This document shows positions 9,134 to 17,310 of a stretch of DNA of 39,595 bases, piece after piece. The notes beneath the pieces were generated by a model. That model was given only the letters and a program-made list of their open reading frames with translations. It was not told the origin of the DNA and did not search any database. The stretch is from Owenweeksia sp. (GTDB lineage: Bacteria; Bacteroidota; Bacteroidia; Flavobacteriales; Schleiferiaceae). The DNA lies in contig JANQHO010000053.1 of the NCBI GenBank assembly GCA_028277105.1, positions 1 through 39,595 on the forward strand. The letters are read 5' to 3'. A program made the position numbers and the translations under genes. Each line of letters opens with the position of its first letter. Within the stretch, counting starts at the first letter, position 1.

Positions 9134-9949
9134 ATGAAAAGATCATTACTATTATTATTTACTTTTTCTTCACTATTTATCAACGCTCAAACATTTATCA
9201 GCATTGGATCTGATGGGCAGGGTGACGGTCTGTACTCTGATGCCAAAGAGCTTTTCTATTACTACAACTCGGCTGAAGACACACTGTATGTAAAAATTGA
9301 AACCCATAACCAGCGGAGCAATGGCGGTGATTTTGGCTATGCCCTGGCCATTGACACTAACCTGGATCCCACGGACGGACAGTTACCCCATCAGAATGGT
9401 CTGCAAAATCAGACTCCCAATACTTCCATGAATTTTGATATTATGCTCTTTGCCTATCAAAACGGGTTTTTTCCCGGCATTTTTAAAGACGCCATTGAAG
9501 GTTCAGGAGGTAACCCCGTTTCTATCGATTTTGCCGTGGATACTTCTGACCTTTCCAGCTTTATATTTGGTATTCCGGTAGCCGATATCGGTGGTGACGT
9601 TGAGGTAAACCTGGTGGCTTTTACAGGTTCTTTCGACATAGGTCCCGGACAGGGGGGACCCTCTGATGCCATGCCTGACGCCACTTTTTCTTCCGTTAGA
9701 AAGTCTGGTATCGGAATATCTGAAAAGTTCATCAGCCCATTAGACATTTATCCCAATCCCGCTAAAAGCAGCTTCAGGATCAAAGGACTTACCGGTCAAA
9801 AACTCGTGTTAGTGAATCTCCAGGGGATTAAAGTGCTGGAATGGGAACAAACAGATGGAAAAGCAGTTGACTGCAGTAAATTGCCCTCTGGTCTTTACCT
9901 GGTGCATACTGAGGAGGGTTCCAGCCTGGGTAAAGTAATGGTGAAATAG
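9134..9949 (+). CDS. Secreted protein with type IX secretion (type A) sorting domain
   Basis: A 271-residue protein. A signal peptide of about 18 residues (KRSLLLLFTFSSLFINAQ) is followed by a 170-residue beta-rich domain with many Asp/Asn/Gly residues, which has no family I can name but looks like a carbohydrate- or calcium-binding sandwich. The last 75 residues form the Por secretion system C-terminal sorting domain: LDIYPNPAKSSFRI, LVNLQGIKVLEW, LPSGLYLVH, ending GKVMVK. It should be exported by Sec, then passed across the outer membrane by the type IX system, with the sorting domain removed and the product surface-attached or released. It is a single gene upstream of the peroxiredoxin-like gene. 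Confidence 0.85.
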   Translation: MKRSLLLLFTFSSLFINAQTFISIGSDGQGDGLYSDAKELFYYYNSAEDTLYVKIETHNQRSNGGDFGYALAIDTNLDPTDGQLPHQNGLQNQTPNTSMNFDIMLFAYQNGFFPGIFKDAIEGSGGNPVSIDFAVDTSDLSSFIFGIPVADIGGDVEVNLVAFTGSFDIGPGQGGPSDAMPDATFSSVRKSGIGISEKFISPLDIYPNPAKSSFRIKGLTGQKLVLVNLQGIKVLEWEQTDGKAVDCSKLPSGLYLVHTEEGSSLGKVMVK

Positions 9950-10020
9950 ATTTCTGTTATAACAATAACTCCCGGTTTTCGTTATCTTTCGGTGTAATTA
10001 AACGAAAACTCTTTTTATCC

Positions 10021-10644
10021 ATGAAAAAGTACTTTACATTATCAGTAGTGGCTTTGGCCCTGGCTTTTTTAGCTTATGCCTTTAAAGGGGATAGCGGCAA
10101 AATGCTGGAGATCGGGGAGAAGGCTCCCATGACGAATTACGAAATGAAAGATATCAGTGGTGAGTCCTATTCACTGACTGATCTCAAGGACGAAAATGGC
10201 CTGCTGGTGATCTTTACCTGTAATACCTGCCCCTTTGTTTTAGGTTGGGAAGATCAATATCCCAAACTCAAAGAGCTGGCTGATGAAAAGAACATAGGTA
10301 TGATACTGGTAAACAGCAATGAGGCCAAGCGCAAAAAAGACGATTCTATGGAAGCTATGAAAAAACACTACAAAGAGGCCAACTACAATATGCCTTATGT
10401 GGTAGACGTAAACCATAAACTGGCCGATGCCTTTGGTGCTAAAACCACCCCGCATGTTTACCTTTTTAACAAGGATATGAAACTGGCGTATCGCGGTCTG
10501 ATCAACGACCGCTACGACACGCGCAGCCGGGAAGTTTCCAAAACTTATCTGGAAGATGCCCTGAGCGGCCTGGCAGCCGGTAAAAAGATCAGCCCTGCTG
10601 TAACGGAAGAAAAGGGGTGCTCTATCAAGAGGCTTAAAGCCTAG
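10021..10644 (+). CDS. Exported thioredoxin-fold protein, PRX_like1 peroxiredoxin type
   Basis: A 207-residue protein with an N-terminal hydrophobic segment (residues 4-21) that would act as a signal peptide or anchor. The AhpC/TSA-like domain has the active-site motif CNTCPF, with Cys67 and Cys70. A TPHVYLFNKDMKLAYRG stretch near 139 follows, and the C-terminal GCSIKRL echoes the closing motif of the PRX_like1 family. It probably carries out thiol-disulfide or peroxide chemistry in the periplasm; the CxxC spacing favours a disulfide reductase. A TATCTTTC element at 9983 is a possible -7 box. A strong terminator follows directly. Confidence 0.83.
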   Translation: MKKYFTLSVVALALAFLAYAFKGDSGKMLEIGEKAPMTNYEMKDISGESYSLTDLKDENGLLVIFTCNTCPFVLGWEDQYPKLKELADEKNIGMILVNSNEAKRKKDDSMEAMKKHYKEANYNMPYVVDVNHKLADAFGAKTTPHVYLFNKDMKLAYRGLINDRYDTRSREVSKTYLEDALSGLAAGKKISPAVTEEKGCSIKRLKA

Positions 10645-10660
10645 AAAAGATAAGCTGGAA

Positions 10661-10713
10661 AAAAAGGCTGTTTCAAAAGGCTTTGGAGAGTCATTTTGAA
10701 ACAGCCTTTTTTT
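10661..10713. terminator. Bidirectional intrinsic terminator with perfect 18-bp stem
   Basis: The arm 10661-10678 (AAAAAGGCTGTTTCAAAA) is perfectly complementary to 10694-10711, with a 15-base loop. The A-run on one side and T-run on the other let it stop transcription both from the peroxiredoxin-like gene and from the opposing flavoprotein gene, whose stop codon lies only two bases further on. Confidence 0.92.
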
Positions 10714-10714
10714 C

Positions 10715-12154
10715 TCAGTGGTACAATAGTTTGAGCATCTTTTTAATACCCTTTGTGATCCCGGAAGAAAACTCTTCCACCAGGGCCATTTTATGCACCC
10801 GGGTTTGTACCGGATAGGGATAGGTTTTATTGAAAATGGCTCCTGCTCCCAAACCTTTATGGTTGGCCATGATCAGTTCCTGAGCCATCTCTCCGGCTGC
10901 GGGAGCCACAACGGTTCCTCCTAATATCTTCCCGTTCCTCGGATTCCAAATATTCTTTTTGAGGAATAATATCAATTTACCGTAGCGGTAATTGGAAACA
11001 ATGGCCCGATCATCAGCTTTAAAGTCGTAGTCAATTTTGGTATAGGAAATACCTTTCTTTTTGATCTCCTCTTCACTGTAGCCGAAAGTGCAAACTTCAG
11101 GGTCGGTAAAAGTGCACCAGGAAAAGTTATCCAGCCTGAGCTTTTTCTTGAAAGGCCAGGGTGTAAAAAAGTTGGTAAGCAGAATAGTTGTATGTAGTTC
11201 CGCCCCGTGACTGAACATTACATTTCCGGCAGCATCTCCGGCAAAGATCACATGTCTATTGCCTACCGCCCGCAGGTAGCTGTCTATTTTGGGCTTGCCC
11301 TGATGCATTTTTACCCTGGCTTTTTCCAGGTTCAAAGAAGAGTAATCCTTTTCCCGGCCAATTCCTACCAGAACTGCATCGCACTTCACTACAACCTCTT
11401 GTCCGTCTTCATTTTCAAGAATAGCCGAAGTTGGGGAATTGAATTCCCTTAAGCTGTGCTTCAATTTAAACTCCAGGCCATCTTCCGCCAATCTTTCTTG
11501 TACCAGTTGGCTGACTTCCGGTAATTCCCGGCCCATTATACGATCTCCTCTCTCCAATACGGTTACACGGCTTCCCATACGAGCAAAACACTGCCCCATT
11601 TCCATACCGATAGGCCCTCCTCCTATTACCAGCATATTTTCCGGCAAGAAATCGATATCAAAGATATTTTCATTGGTATAGGTTTTAACCGTTTCAATCC
11701 CCTTTACCTGAAGTTTCCTGGGGCGGGATCCAATGGCAACCAGTATTTTTTTTGCGGTATAGGGCTGGCCGTTTACTTCTACCTCCCTGCGGGATGCAAA
11801 GGAAGCTTCTCCGATAAGAATATCAATGTCTTCTTCTTTTTCCAGGAAATCGGCATTTTCATGGGCTCTGATAATATCTTGTTTTTCCTTTACATAACGT
11901 TTAACAGCTTCCAGGTTAGTTTCCCCTGCACGGGCAAAGCCAAACTTCTCCGCCTCCCGGGCCTTTTTGATGATATCTGCTACATGTATCAGGGCCTTAC
12001 TGGGTACACAACCGGAGTTGAGGCATTCTCCCCCGAAATTGTTTTCGTTTTTGTCGATCAACAAAACCTCAAAACCGAACTTAGCCATGCCTATAGCTAC
12101 TCCCAGTCCACCAGAACCGGCTCCGATCACAATAATATCATATTTGCTTTTCAT
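10715..12154 (-). CDS. MerA/dihydrolipoamide dehydrogenase-like FAD disulfide oxidoreductase
   Basis: A 479-residue pyridine nucleotide-disulfide oxidoreductase. It has the FAD motif GAGSGG at 11-16, the redox disulfide Cys44/Cys49 in GGECLNSGCVPSK, the NADH motif GGGPIG near 179, and the second FAD motif FAGDAAG near 310. The dimerisation domain ends with YPYPVQTR (445-452) where lipoamide dehydrogenase and glutathione reductase have HPHPTLSE. The catalytic His is therefore Tyr447 and its Glu partner is Arg452, so it is unlikely to be a normal lipoamide dehydrogenase. MerA also has Tyr at that His position, but the MerA C-terminal cysteine pair is absent. The start ATG overlaps the upstream phosphorylase stop by 4 bases. 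It is the last gene of the putative arsenosugar-type block. The substrate is unknown. Confidence 0.87.
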   Translation of the reverse strand: MKSKYDIIVIGAGSGGLGVAIGMAKFGFEVLLIDKNENNFGGECLNSGCVPSKALIHVADIIKKAREAEKFGFARAGETNLEAVKRYVKEKQDIIRAHENADFLEKEEDIDILIGEASFASRREVEVNGQPYTAKKILVAIGSRPRKLQVKGIETVKTYTNENIFDIDFLPENMLVIGGGPIGMEMGQCFARMGSRVTVLERGDRIMGRELPEVSQLVQERLAEDGLEFKLKHSLREFNSPTSAILENEDGQEVVVKCDAVLVGIGREKDYSSLNLEKARVKMHQGKPKIDSYLRAVGNRHVIFAGDAAGNVMFSHGAELHTTILLTNFFTPWPFKKKLRLDNFSWCTFTDPEVCTFGYSEEEIKKKGISYTKIDYDFKADDRAIVSNYRYGKLILFLKKNIWNPRNGKILGGTVVAPAAGEMAQELIMANHKGLGAGAIFNKTYPYPVQTRVHKMALVEEFSSGITKGIKKMLKLLYH

Positions 12155-12963
12155 AATAATTCGATCAGCTTTATGAACAGACTGCTCAGCTTATCATCCG
12201 ATCTTCCCGCTACTTCTATAATTTCTTCAATATTTACCGGAGCCAAATTATCGGGATCGCATTCATCTGTAATTACAGAAACCGCTAAACATTTAATTCC
12301 CATGTGGTTAGCTACGATTATTTCAGGCACGGTACTCATACCAACCATATCAGCACCAATAATTTTGAGATAGCGATATTCGGCCCTGGTTTCCAGGTTG
12401 GGGCCTGCAACAGAAACATATACTCCTTCCTTTATCTCTATCTGTTCATCAGATGCTATCGTTTTCAGCTTATCCCGCAAAGCTTTGTCGTAAGGCATAC
12501 TCATATCCGGAAAGCGAGGTCCCAGGGAGGCGTAATTTGGCCCGGTTAAAGGGTTTTCCGGCTGGAGGTTGATATGATCTTCTATCAATATCAGCTCGCC
12601 CTTCTTATAACTCAGGTTAATACCACCGGCCGCATTGGATACCAGCAGGGTTTTGATGCCCAGCATTTTCATAACCCGGATAGGAAAGGTTATTTCTTTC
12701 ATACTGTAGCCCTCATAAAAATGAAAGCGTCCCTCCATGGCTATAATTTTTTTGCCATTACACCTGCCCAGAACCAGGTGGCCGGCATGAAATTCCATAG
12801 TAGCCACGGGAAAGTGGGGGATATCCTGGTAGCTTATTTGGTGTTCTATCTCTACTTTTTGCAATAGCTTACCAAGGCCTGTACCTAGAACCACACCTAT
12901 TTCTGCCCCTGCGAAGTTTTTTCTTTTTAAAAATTCTGTAGCTTCTTCAAGTTGATGTATCAT
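12151..12963 (-). CDS. Purine nucleoside phosphorylase (trimeric type I)
   Basis: A 270-residue PNP/MTAP-family phosphorylase that cleaves purine nucleosides with phosphate to base and ribose-1-phosphate. Visible motifs are LGTGLG near 25, FHAGH near 59, EGRFHFYEGY near 78-87, SNAAGGIN near 110, VAGPNLETRAEY with Glu191, and GMSTVPE near 208. At the position matching human PNP Asn243, the base-specificity residue, it has Asp233 (ITDECDPD). Aspartate there is found in adenosine-accepting MTAP, and N243D shifts human PNP towards adenosine. It overlaps the TIGR04282 transferase start region by 17 bases upstream and the flavoprotein start by 4 bases downstream. The context suggests a role in the same pathway as the glycosyltransferases. 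Ordinary purine salvage is the alternative. Confidence 0.92.
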   Translation of the reverse strand: MIHQLEEATEFLKRKNFAGAEIGVVLGTGLGKLLQKVEIEHQISYQDIPHFPVATMEFHAGHLVLGRCNGKKIIAMEGRFHFYEGYSMKEITFPIRVMKMLGIKTLLVSNAAGGINLSYKKGELILIEDHINLQPENPLTGPNYASLGPRFPDMSMPYDKALRDKLKTIASDEQIEIKEGVYVSVAGPNLETRAEYRYLKIIGADMVGMSTVPEIIVANHMGIKCLAVSVITDECDPDNLAPVNIEEIIEVAGRSDDKLSSLFIKLIELL

Positions 12964-13561
12964 AGACTTCCGGAAATTGTTTTAGTTCTTCAATAGTATC
13001 TAAATCCGATAAAACCTTAAGTGTTTTATGTGAGATTTTTTTTTCTTGCAGTTCTCTTAAAGTGTCTTGCAAAACACTAGCGGTACTCCACTCCTTGTTT
13101 TCAAAAACATTATAATGGTTTTTCATACCTAATAAATAGTATCCTCCATCTGCGGCAGGCCCGATCACCACTTCATTCTTTTCCAGGGCTTCAAAGGCTT
13201 CATGGATATGTTCTTCGGTAATTTCTGGACAGTCACTCCCAATTATTACAACTCGTCTGTAATTCTCATCAAAAGCTGTTTTAAAGGCATTATTCATTCT
13301 TTCTCCCAGATCAGCGCCTTTTTGTAGCTTTTTGTCAAAATCCTTAGCTGTCCAAAGGTCTTCCCGGTTAATAAAATCACCGTAATAAACAACCCGTTGG
13401 CACGCAACAGCAAGAGCTGCTTTTTTAGTTATATCCAACAAAACCCGGTACACTTCAACTGCCTTGTCATAACCGATATGTTTTCCTAGCCGTGTTTTGA
13501 CTTTACCTGGAATGGAATTTTTGATAAATATCATCAACCGCCTCGTTTCGTTTGACATCAT
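12947..13561 (-). CDS. TIGR04282-family (DUF2064) glycosyltransferase, arsenosugar/rSAM-selenodomain-associated
   Basis: A GT-A-like nucleotidyl/glycosyl transferase of 204 residues when started at the ATG at 13561, which follows a GAGAAAG ribosome-binding sequence; an in-frame TTG at 13570 and an ATG at 13558 are alternatives. Motifs: IFIKNSIPGKVKTRLG near 11-26 (sugar-nucleotide binding), GSDCPEI at 108-114, and GPAADGGYYLLG at 134-145. These are diagnostic of the DUF2064 family, named 'transferase 1, rSAM/selenodomain-associated' and later linked to arsenosugar biosynthesis. The gene overlaps the neighbouring TIGR04283 gene by 59 bases and the phosphorylase gene by 17, so all are surely cotranscribed. 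The acceptor sugar or aglycone cannot be deduced. Confidence 0.88.
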   Translation of the reverse strand: MMSNETRRLMIFIKNSIPGKVKTRLGKHIGYDKAVEVYRVLLDITKKAALAVACQRVVYYGDFINREDLWTAKDFDKKLQKGADLGERMNNAFKTAFDENYRRVVIIGSDCPEITEEHIHEAFEALEKNEVVIGPAADGGYYLLGMKNHYNVFENKEWSTASVLQDTLRELQEKKISHKTLKVLSDLDTIEELKQFPEVYDTST

Positions 13562-14264
13562 CTTTCTCAATTTTCTGATCTTTGATTAATCGTTTATACA
13601 GGTAAACCAGTTCTTGTTGTGATTTACCCAAATAGTAATTGAGCCATACCCTGAAAAAAACATATTGAAGCCTGTAAGGTCCATTGTCGATATATTTTCT
13701 GGCTGAGGTAACAATATAGCGCGGGATTACTGTAAACCTGGCTTTTTTTCTGATGCGGAAAATGATCTCTTGATCTTCCATGACAATATGGTCTTCTTGG
13801 TAGCCTCCTATTTCTTTAAACAAGTTGTGGCTTATGAACAAACTTTGATCGCCAAAACGAATATAGTTGACGTTGAAGCGGGTAAACCAGGCATTGGCTT
13901 TTAAAAACCAATGTGGATGATCAAATTTAAGACGGAAGCATCCGCTCGAATTCCCTCGTTTAATTGCTTTTTCAATAGCAGATAGAAACCCTTCAGGTAC
14001 AATACAGTCCGCGTGTAAAAAATAGAGAATATCTCCCGAAGCCTTTGACGCTCCGTAATTCATCTGAGCTGCTCTTCCTTTTTTAGGAGAGGTTGTATAA
14101 AGGGCGTAACTTTCTTTAACTATTAAAGGAGTATTATCGGTGCTATTTCCATCGGATACTATTACCTCGGCTCCGTGCCGACTTGTTTCAGGACGGATGC
14201 GGTCCAGGAGTTGACCTATTACAGATGCTTCATTAAAGGTGGGAATAATAATGGATATCTTCAA
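13503..14264 (-). CDS. TIGR04283-family glycosyltransferase, arsenosugar/rSAM-selenodomain-associated
   Basis: A family 2-like glycosyltransferase of 253 residues. It begins ISIIIPTFNEASVIG, has SDGNSTDNT near 38-45, KGRAAQMNYGA near 62-72, and the metal-binding LHADCIVP with His84-Ala85-Asp86. A C-terminal DQSLFISHNLF...GGYQ and MEDQEI segment supplies the catalytic acid region. This is the pattern of 'transferase 2, rSAM/selenodomain-associated' (TIGR04283), which regularly sits beside TIGR04282. The start is TTG at 14264; no in-frame ATG or GTG precedes it, and the conserved N-terminus begins exactly here. It has no membrane segment and is probably cytosolic. It is the first gene of the compact four-gene block. 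Confidence 0.88.
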   Translation of the reverse strand: MKISIIIPTFNEASVIGQLLDRIRPETSRHGAEVIVSDGNSTDNTPLIVKESYALYTTSPKKGRAAQMNYGASKASGDILYFLHADCIVPEGFLSAIEKAIKRGNSSGCFRLKFDHPHWFLKANAWFTRFNVNYIRFGDQSLFISHNLFKEIGGYQEDHIVMEDQEIIFRIRKKARFTVIPRYIVTSARKYIDNGPYRLQYVFFRVWLNYYLGKSQQELVYLYKRLIKDQKIEKDDVKRNEAVDDIYQKFHSR

Positions 14265-14286
14265 AACCGGGTTTAATTTCCGAAAC

Positions 14287-14294
14287 CGAAGGTA
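14287..14294 (-). promoter_or_regulatory. Weak -7-like element before the glycosyltransferase block
   Basis: On the minus strand TACCTTCG differs from TAnnTTTG by one base and lies 22 bases before the TTG start at 14264, the same distance seen for other promoters in the window. It could give the four-gene block its own transcript apart from the kinase. No -33 TTG is visible. Confidence 0.3.
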
Positions 14295-14331
14295 GAAGAT
14301 AGGAAAAATAAATGCTGTAAGCTGGGAGACA

Positions 14332-17283
14332 TTAAACTTTGCTGCCCCAATACTCTATCTTTTGAACCAGCTGTTCCCTATTTATGGGTTTAGAGATATA
14401 ATCATCCATGCCTTTTTCAAGAAATTTCTTGTCATCCCCTTCCATAGCATGAGCCGTAAGGGCTATAATAGCCGGGCTTTTGTCACCCAGTTTTTGTTTT
14501 ATCTGACGGCATGCTTCTACTCCATCCATAATCGGCATTTGCACATCCATAAAAACTATATCGTAATGGTCGTTCTCAACGGAGTTTACGGCCATTTCCC
14601 CATTCTCAACTATATCGATATTTTGTCCTATATCTTTAAATAAAAATCCCGCCAGTTTTCTATTCACAGGATTATCTTCTGCCATCAAAATTTTCAAATC
14701 TTTTATTTTTTTGATTGTGTGTTTAGCATCATCACGGTTTTCTTCCACTCCTGCCGAGACAAATTCTTCCTTAAACCAACTTCTTTTTACCGGCCTTTTT
14801 AATTGCCTGACTACAGGTTTTGTTTCTTCAACATCATTTGTTGATATAAGGTATACTTTACAATCATCATAGGGCTCCAGTGCTTTTTTGATCTGATCAC
14901 CCGACATTGATGGATTATCTAACAAAAATAATTCTTTTTGCTTAATATTCAGATCATAATGTTTGTAATTAATGCCTTTTATTCCAAAATACTTCATAAG
15001 ACTCTGCAGCGCTTCCACTTCCTTATCACTACTATAAGACACAATTGCTATTTCCTTTGCATCAGCCAACTGCGATTTTAACCATTGAGCTTTTGTATGG
15101 AGTCTTATTGTAAAAACAGAGCCCTTGCCTTCCTCACTTTCCAGTTGAATAGAGCCTCCCATAGCCTGTACCAGCCTTTGGGTAATGGCTAAACCCAGGC
15201 CGGTTCCCCCGTACTTACGGGTTATGGAGCTGTCTGCTTGCTGAAAAGCGGTGAAAATTTTTCCCTGTGTACTTTCAGGTATTCCTACTCCTGTATCTTC
15301 GACTTTTATAGTAAGCGCTATTTCATCAATTTTTTTACTCTCAGATATAACGTTTACGCTTACCTCACCTTGAGAGGTAAATTTTACGGCATTATTTACC
15401 AGATTTATCAAAGCCTGACGAAGCCTGTTTTTATCACCAAAAATCACTTCCGGAGTACCGGGTTCAATACTGTAAAACAAGCTCAGTTTTTTGTTCTTGG
15501 CTTCCAGCCCCATTACTTCTACTACTTCTTCCAACAAACGGTTAAAGTCAAAAGCTTTATACTCTAACTGCATTTTCCCCGACTCCAGGCGACTGAAGTC
15601 CAAAATATCATTAATAACAGAGAGCAGAGCGTCTCCGCTTATCAGTATGGTTTCCACAAATTCCTTTTGCTGTGGAGTTAATCCCGTTGACTTAAGTAGG
15701 CCGGCCATACCTAAAACAGCATTAAGAGGTGTCCTGATTTCATGGCTCATGGTAGCCAGAAACTCTGACTTAGCTTTCATTCCGGACTCTGCTGCTTCCT
15801 TAGCTTCCAATAGAGCCTGCTCTTTCTCTACCGTTTCTGTGATGTTTTGCACTATCCCCATCATTTTCACTACTTTTTCATCCTCGAACTCGGGATTGGC
15901 AATATCCAGTACATAATCAATACCACCGGAGTTGTTTTTCACCCGGTAAGTCTGCCTGAAGAAAACCTGATCAGTTATCGCTTGCTGCCACTCCTTTATG
16001 ACTCTCTCCCTGTCTTCATCAATTATCAGGGATATGATATTCTCTTGGTTGAAGTCGAAGTCGGAACGCTGCCCATAAACTTTGGGGAGATTGAAGCTCC
16101 AGGTGGATTTTCTGCTTATGATATTGTTTTCATAATAACCAACATTTGCCACTTCCTGCGCTTTTTCAAGCTCGGATTCCTTTTTTTTCAACAATTGCAG
16201 ATTATACCTACGCTCGTCTGATAGTTTTTTTGTTTCTGCCAAACGGGCTTTCAGATTCTCACTCTGTTTTCTCAATTCGGCATTTTTCCGGTCGATCAGG
16301 TTAAACAGAAAAACAAGAACGGGAATTACTATAACCAAAAGAATAAGACCGTATAATGTAATATTTCTGATTTTTCCCTGTAACAAAGAGCTTACATATA
16401 CAGGCGGATAATAGGCAACGAGGTAATAAAGGGGCGAATTGATGATCTTTTCCCCGGCCGGAATCTCCGACATCTGAATGGGACGGATATCACTGTAGTA
16501 AACAACCCCATTTTTCTGGTTGTTTTCTATCCAATCAAAAAGGTTAGCCTTTTTATGAGTTTGTCTCTCTGGTTCAAAAGAAAAGTCGTTATTTAGATTT
16601 AAGCCTTTTAACCAAAATCCCTTGTCATTAGCCAAAAGAAAATATGACGGATTGGATTCCTCAAAAAGATGCAATTTATCTAGTATACGTTTTCCTTTAT
16701 AATTTATGATTACATAACCGGCTTTTTTGTTTTGCCTTGTAAATATTGGTCTGATCAATCTTATGACCGGTATAATTGGCTCATTCAAAACTCCATACTC
16801 CCGGTTTAAGTTAAACGGTGAGATATACACTTCTCCCCTTTTGAGTTTTACAGCTTCGTTCATATAAGACATGCTCATTTTATTTTGCACATCTTTATCA
16901 ACTACAAAGCCGGTATCGGCAAAAACTAACTTCAGTTTTTCATTCCCCAGAGTATCTATCAACCTGACCTGATGATACAAACCCCTTATCTCACCAAAAG
17001 CTCCCAGGGTTTTCTCAATTACTTTTTGATTGTAAATATTTTCGGGCTTAGCCAGATAGAGAGCATAGGCAGGATTACGGGCAAAAAAATCGATATCCTG
17101 AAAAGCTTTGGTAAACTCATCTGCAATAAAAACTTCTATTACTTTATTGTTATGAGCTGCTTCCTGCTTCAGTTTATCTTTTTCCCTGGCCAGATCAACT
17201 TTTACGATATAAATACCGGGAACAATTACCAATAAAAAAATAAATACCAGTATTGCCCATAGATAGGCTCTGGTTGTTGCCAT
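14332..17283 (-). CDS. Hybrid sensor histidine kinase with Cache-like sensor, PAS, pseudo-receiver and receiver domains
   Basis: A 983-residue membrane kinase. A transmembrane helix (residues 4-24) and a second one (about 305-327) bracket a 280-residue extracytoplasmic domain that looks like a double-Cache/LuxQ-type sensor. A coiled coil (about 330-375), a PAS domain with PAC motif (about 375-485), HisKA with His514 (MSHEIRTPLN), and HATPase with NNAVKF, DTGVGIP (Asp663) and GGTGLGL follow. A degenerate receiver-like region (about 735-835) then precedes a true receiver with phospho-acceptor Asp913 (MDVQMPIMDG) and a KPI motif. The ATG at 17283 is preferred over GTG 17298 because GGAGAAGG sits 5 bases upstream of it. 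It lies 12 bases after dprA. No output domain or response regulator gene is adjacent. The ligand is unknown. Confidence 0.9.
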   Translation of the reverse strand: MATTRAYLWAILVFIFLLVIVPGIYIVKVDLAREKDKLKQEAAHNNKVIEVFIADEFTKAFQDIDFFARNPAYALYLAKPENIYNQKVIEKTLGAFGEIRGLYHQVRLIDTLGNEKLKLVFADTGFVVDKDVQNKMSMSYMNEAVKLKRGEVYISPFNLNREYGVLNEPIIPVIRLIRPIFTRQNKKAGYVIINYKGKRILDKLHLFEESNPSYFLLANDKGFWLKGLNLNNDFSFEPERQTHKKANLFDWIENNQKNGVVYYSDIRPIQMSEIPAGEKIINSPLYYLVAYYPPVYVSSLLQGKIRNITLYGLILLVIVIPVLVFLFNLIDRKNAELRKQSENLKARLAETKKLSDERRYNLQLLKKKESELEKAQEVANVGYYENNIISRKSTWSFNLPKVYGQRSDFDFNQENIISLIIDEDRERVIKEWQQAITDQVFFRQTYRVKNNSGGIDYVLDIANPEFEDEKVVKMMGIVQNITETVEKEQALLEAKEAAESGMKAKSEFLATMSHEIRTPLNAVLGMAGLLKSTGLTPQQKEFVETILISGDALLSVINDILDFSRLESGKMQLEYKAFDFNRLLEEVVEVMGLEAKNKKLSLFYSIEPGTPEVIFGDKNRLRQALINLVNNAVKFTSQGEVSVNVISESKKIDEIALTIKVEDTGVGIPESTQGKIFTAFQQADSSITRKYGGTGLGLAITQRLVQAMGGSIQLESEEGKGSVFTIRLHTKAQWLKSQLADAKEIAIVSYSSDKEVEALQSLMKYFGIKGINYKHYDLNIKQKELFLLDNPSMSGDQIKKALEPYDDCKVYLISTNDVEETKPVVRQLKRPVKRSWFKEEFVSAGVEENRDDAKHTIKKIKDLKILMAEDNPVNRKLAGFLFKDIGQNIDIVENGEMAVNSVENDHYDIVFMDVQMPIMDGVEACRQIKQKLGDKSPAIIALTAHAMEGDDKKFLEKGMDDYISKPINREQLVQKIEYWGSKV

Positions 17284-17288
17284 TTTGA

Positions 17289-17296
17289 CCTTCTCC
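17289..17296 (-). promoter_or_regulatory. Strong ribosome-binding site deciding the kinase start
   Basis: GGAGAAGG on the minus strand lies 5 bases before the ATG at 17283 and overlaps the alternative GTG start. Strong Shine-Dalgarno sequences are uncommon in this phylum, so it argues for the ATG. Confidence 0.6.
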
Positions 17297-17310
17297 ACCT
17301 TAAATTCTTC

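Noticed and set aside
10715..12154. Mercury-resistance mercuric reductase
   Set aside because: It lacks the N-terminal heavy-metal domain and the C-terminal Cys-Cys pair of MerA, and there are no merR/merT neighbours.
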